NCBI GenBank assembly: GCA_030674185.1
Contig: JAPXFY010000031.1
Location: 2,007,156-2,071,155, forward strand
Direction of reading: 5' to 3'
DNA length: 64,000 nucleotides
From: Monoplex corrugatus
Taxonomy: Eukaryota; Mollusca; Gastropoda; Littorinimorpha; Ranellidae
Shown here one piece after another: positions 55,101 to 58,100 of the stretch. Made by a program: the position numbers and the translations under genes. Numbering within the stretch: the stretch's first letter is position 1; every line of letters begins with the position of its first letter. The notes under the pieces are model-generated. The model did not search any database, had not been told where the DNA came from, and saw nothing but the letters and a program-made list of their open reading frames with translations.

Positions 55101-58100
55101 ACAGTGTGATGAAATATAACAGAGCATTGTACAGTACAGTGTGATGAAATATAACAGAGCAAACATTGTACAGTACAGTGTAATGAAATAAACAGAGCAT
55201 TGTACAGTACAGTGTGATGAAATATAACAGAGCATTGTACAGTACAGTGTAATGAAATATAACAGAGCATTGTACAGTACAGTGTAATGAAATATAACAC
55301 AGCAAACATTGTACAGTACAGTGTAATGAAATATAACAGAGCATTGTACAGTACAGCGTAATGAAATATAACAGAGCAAACCAGAAGACAGTCAATATAG
55401 TGAAGAGTTCAGTCTAGCAGTGAAACTGACTGTGGGTCAAGGATGTCTGTGCTAATCAGAGTATATCTGTGTGTAGGTATTTCCTGGAGAGGTCTCAGAG
55501 TGCCAAGCAGACACTGAACAAGGCCTTTGAGCTCTGCCCTGAAGAGGTATGTTGCTACAATGTGGCTTATTTCTTATATGTTTGAGGACAGGGATGCAGT
55601 TTACTTGAAATATGTGTTGAACCTGTTACCCGCTAGCTTTTTTCAGTAGCATTTATAGTAGATACAAGTCTAGTGCTGCTGGTGCTTTTAGATCTACAGA
55701 AAATATGCAGCGATCAGTGGTGGATTCTGTTGTTTTTCACAAAACTCACTGAAGAATGTCCCAAGTCTGCATGTAGCTGATGAAAACTCTTACATAGCCA
55801 ATGAAGACGTCTTTCTGTGTATAAATCAGAGATAACAGTGGAAGCGACAGACATATGTCTGTAATATGCAACAAAATAAATGTGCACTAGACAAGAACAG
55901 AACGTCAACCAAAAGATGTTGATGGCAGTTGGAGAATCCTCTGTGATGATAATGATGATTAGTATTCTGTAAAGATTTGTTAAACTTTCACATTTGCATT
56001 GTCCAGTGTAAAATGCCCCTTTGTATCTTACTTATTTAAAACTACACGAAAGAAAGCCTTCTAACACACTTATACAGCCATAGTTTTGTCACTACAGGTG
56101 TTTTTTTAACCCCTTGAGTGCCGACGTTTTTTGACATCCAGTATTTTCTATGTGCCAGGGAAAAAATGTTGCATCGCTACCATGTACATTAACCCTTTGA
56201 CTCCTGCACCCTATGTACCAACTGCAAAAACTTAACTCCTTCGTCTATCCACCAACTTCCTGCAGGAAGCTGGTGAATAGCATGAGGGAGTCAAAGGGTT
56301 AAGTTTTTGTTTTGCTAGCATGGTTGGCAATGCAGGATGCTGGGGGTCAGGGTGCGGGAGTCAAAGGGTTAAAACAACTTGCTTCCATATTTATGGGAAT
56401 CTATGCATGAAATAACACAGAATGGTGCATTAGGCATGACTAAATGTATTTTCAGATGATTTATTTAGTAATTTCTTGAAATCACTACATATTTGCCATG
56501 AAAAAGTCATAACCGCTCATGATAGAAACCAAAAAAAAACAAAGGAAAAATAGAAGATATGGCCTTCCTGATGAAATTTAAAAGCTTTCAGACTTTGGCG
56601 GACCTCCTACTAAGAGATCACTGACAGCTGACGAGTTACAAAGAACCACAGTGTGCTAGTGCACCGAGTGGCTTGACCGGTCCACTGCCGCACCACCCTC
56701 ACCCCTACCCCTGCCCCACTCCATCACCCTAGTCTTCCCCTGGCCACTTCTAATACTGCTCACTGACAGTGTGGCTTATATAATTCTACAATGTGGTCCT
56801 GTCTGTCTCAACCCTCTGAAGTGTTGGCTAGCTGCCAGTATCGCCTGTGGCCACAAACCCTTTGTGTCACATGCTTGGAAAATCAATACTTTTCGTGTTG
56901 GGTCTGTCTGGTGCACATTTCATACCAACAGCGAGTAACTACTGCTGTTTTCAACATCTTGTGTCAGAATTGTCTTCTGAATCATCCTACAGTCATTTGT
57001 AAGTTCTTGACTCAACTCGCATGCTTTCAAAGGTTGGAAACTGCAGCATTGCAAGACAGTCCTGGTGTCAGCATTTTGCTGAAAACCAGTTTCTCTTTTC
57101 AGATAAATAAAACCAATCTGGTGAGAGTTGCATAGGTCAAAAAGTCATGTAAGGGAAGCCAGTCACTTTACTGAACCCTCTCTGAGACTGACAACATCAG
57201 TCGGTGCTTCTCTCCCATTTACATTAGGCTGAAACGTGTGTCAAACTACCTCCGTAAATTTTACGTATGTAGGCACCACAGAAGGCTATGAGAGCTCTGT
57301 AAATTTTACGTTGATGGCACTCAAGAGGTTAATAGCACGTAACTTGTAACCATATGTTACACATGCGTAAGCTCAGCTGATGTGAGAAATCATCTCACGG
57401 GTCGGCGTCACCAGGTTCAGTGTTGGCAGCTGTGCTCTTTAACACCATCATCTCCCTCCAGGCCGTTCAGTCTTGACTTTTGTGGACAATGTCTTAAATA
57501 TTTAGGTCACTGATGTTTGTTATGTTCTTGATGTATGAGATCGGAGGTCTGTCTTCCTTTTTGCTACTGTTTTTTCTGGAAAGATGGTTGCCATGAGGTC
57601 GATGTTCTTGCTGTGTGACACATGGCCAGTGTGTTTTCATCTTCTCTTGTTGATGTGTGAGAGACCATACTAAGTGTAAAATACTCAACTGGTCAAGAAA
57701 TCGGTGAAAAAATGTCCATCACCAGATGCTACTGTCGAGCCTACCCCACCCCTATCCTGATACCCGGTTCTGGCCCTAGTGATGCTTGTGCTACTTGTCT
57801 TTGTATGCCAAAGTGACTGGCAAGACTGTGCTTTCTGCGCTCCATTCCATCTTCTTTGTGTGCCTGGTGTTTTTCCCGGCTGTCAGTGTCAACTCTCAGC
57901 GTTTTTTTCCCCTGTTTTGATCACGGTGTTTACCACTCATTCTTCACCTACACTGAAAGAAGGAACGAAATTATGTGTCAGATTCTTACCATCCTGTAAG
58001 GAATTGTAAAAGAACTAGATTGCATGTCCAAATCTGACCATTCCTGTAAGGAATTGTAAAAGAGAACTAGATTGCATGTCCAAATCTGACCAGTCCTGTA

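Noticed and set aside
52942..55395. 817-codon minus-strand ORF
   Set aside because: 39-bp array artefact; repeats the same 13 residues.
57779..58009. 76-codon ORF in intron w28-w29
   Set aside because: No recognisable motif; w28 and w29 join in phase without it, and it runs into the 51-bp array.
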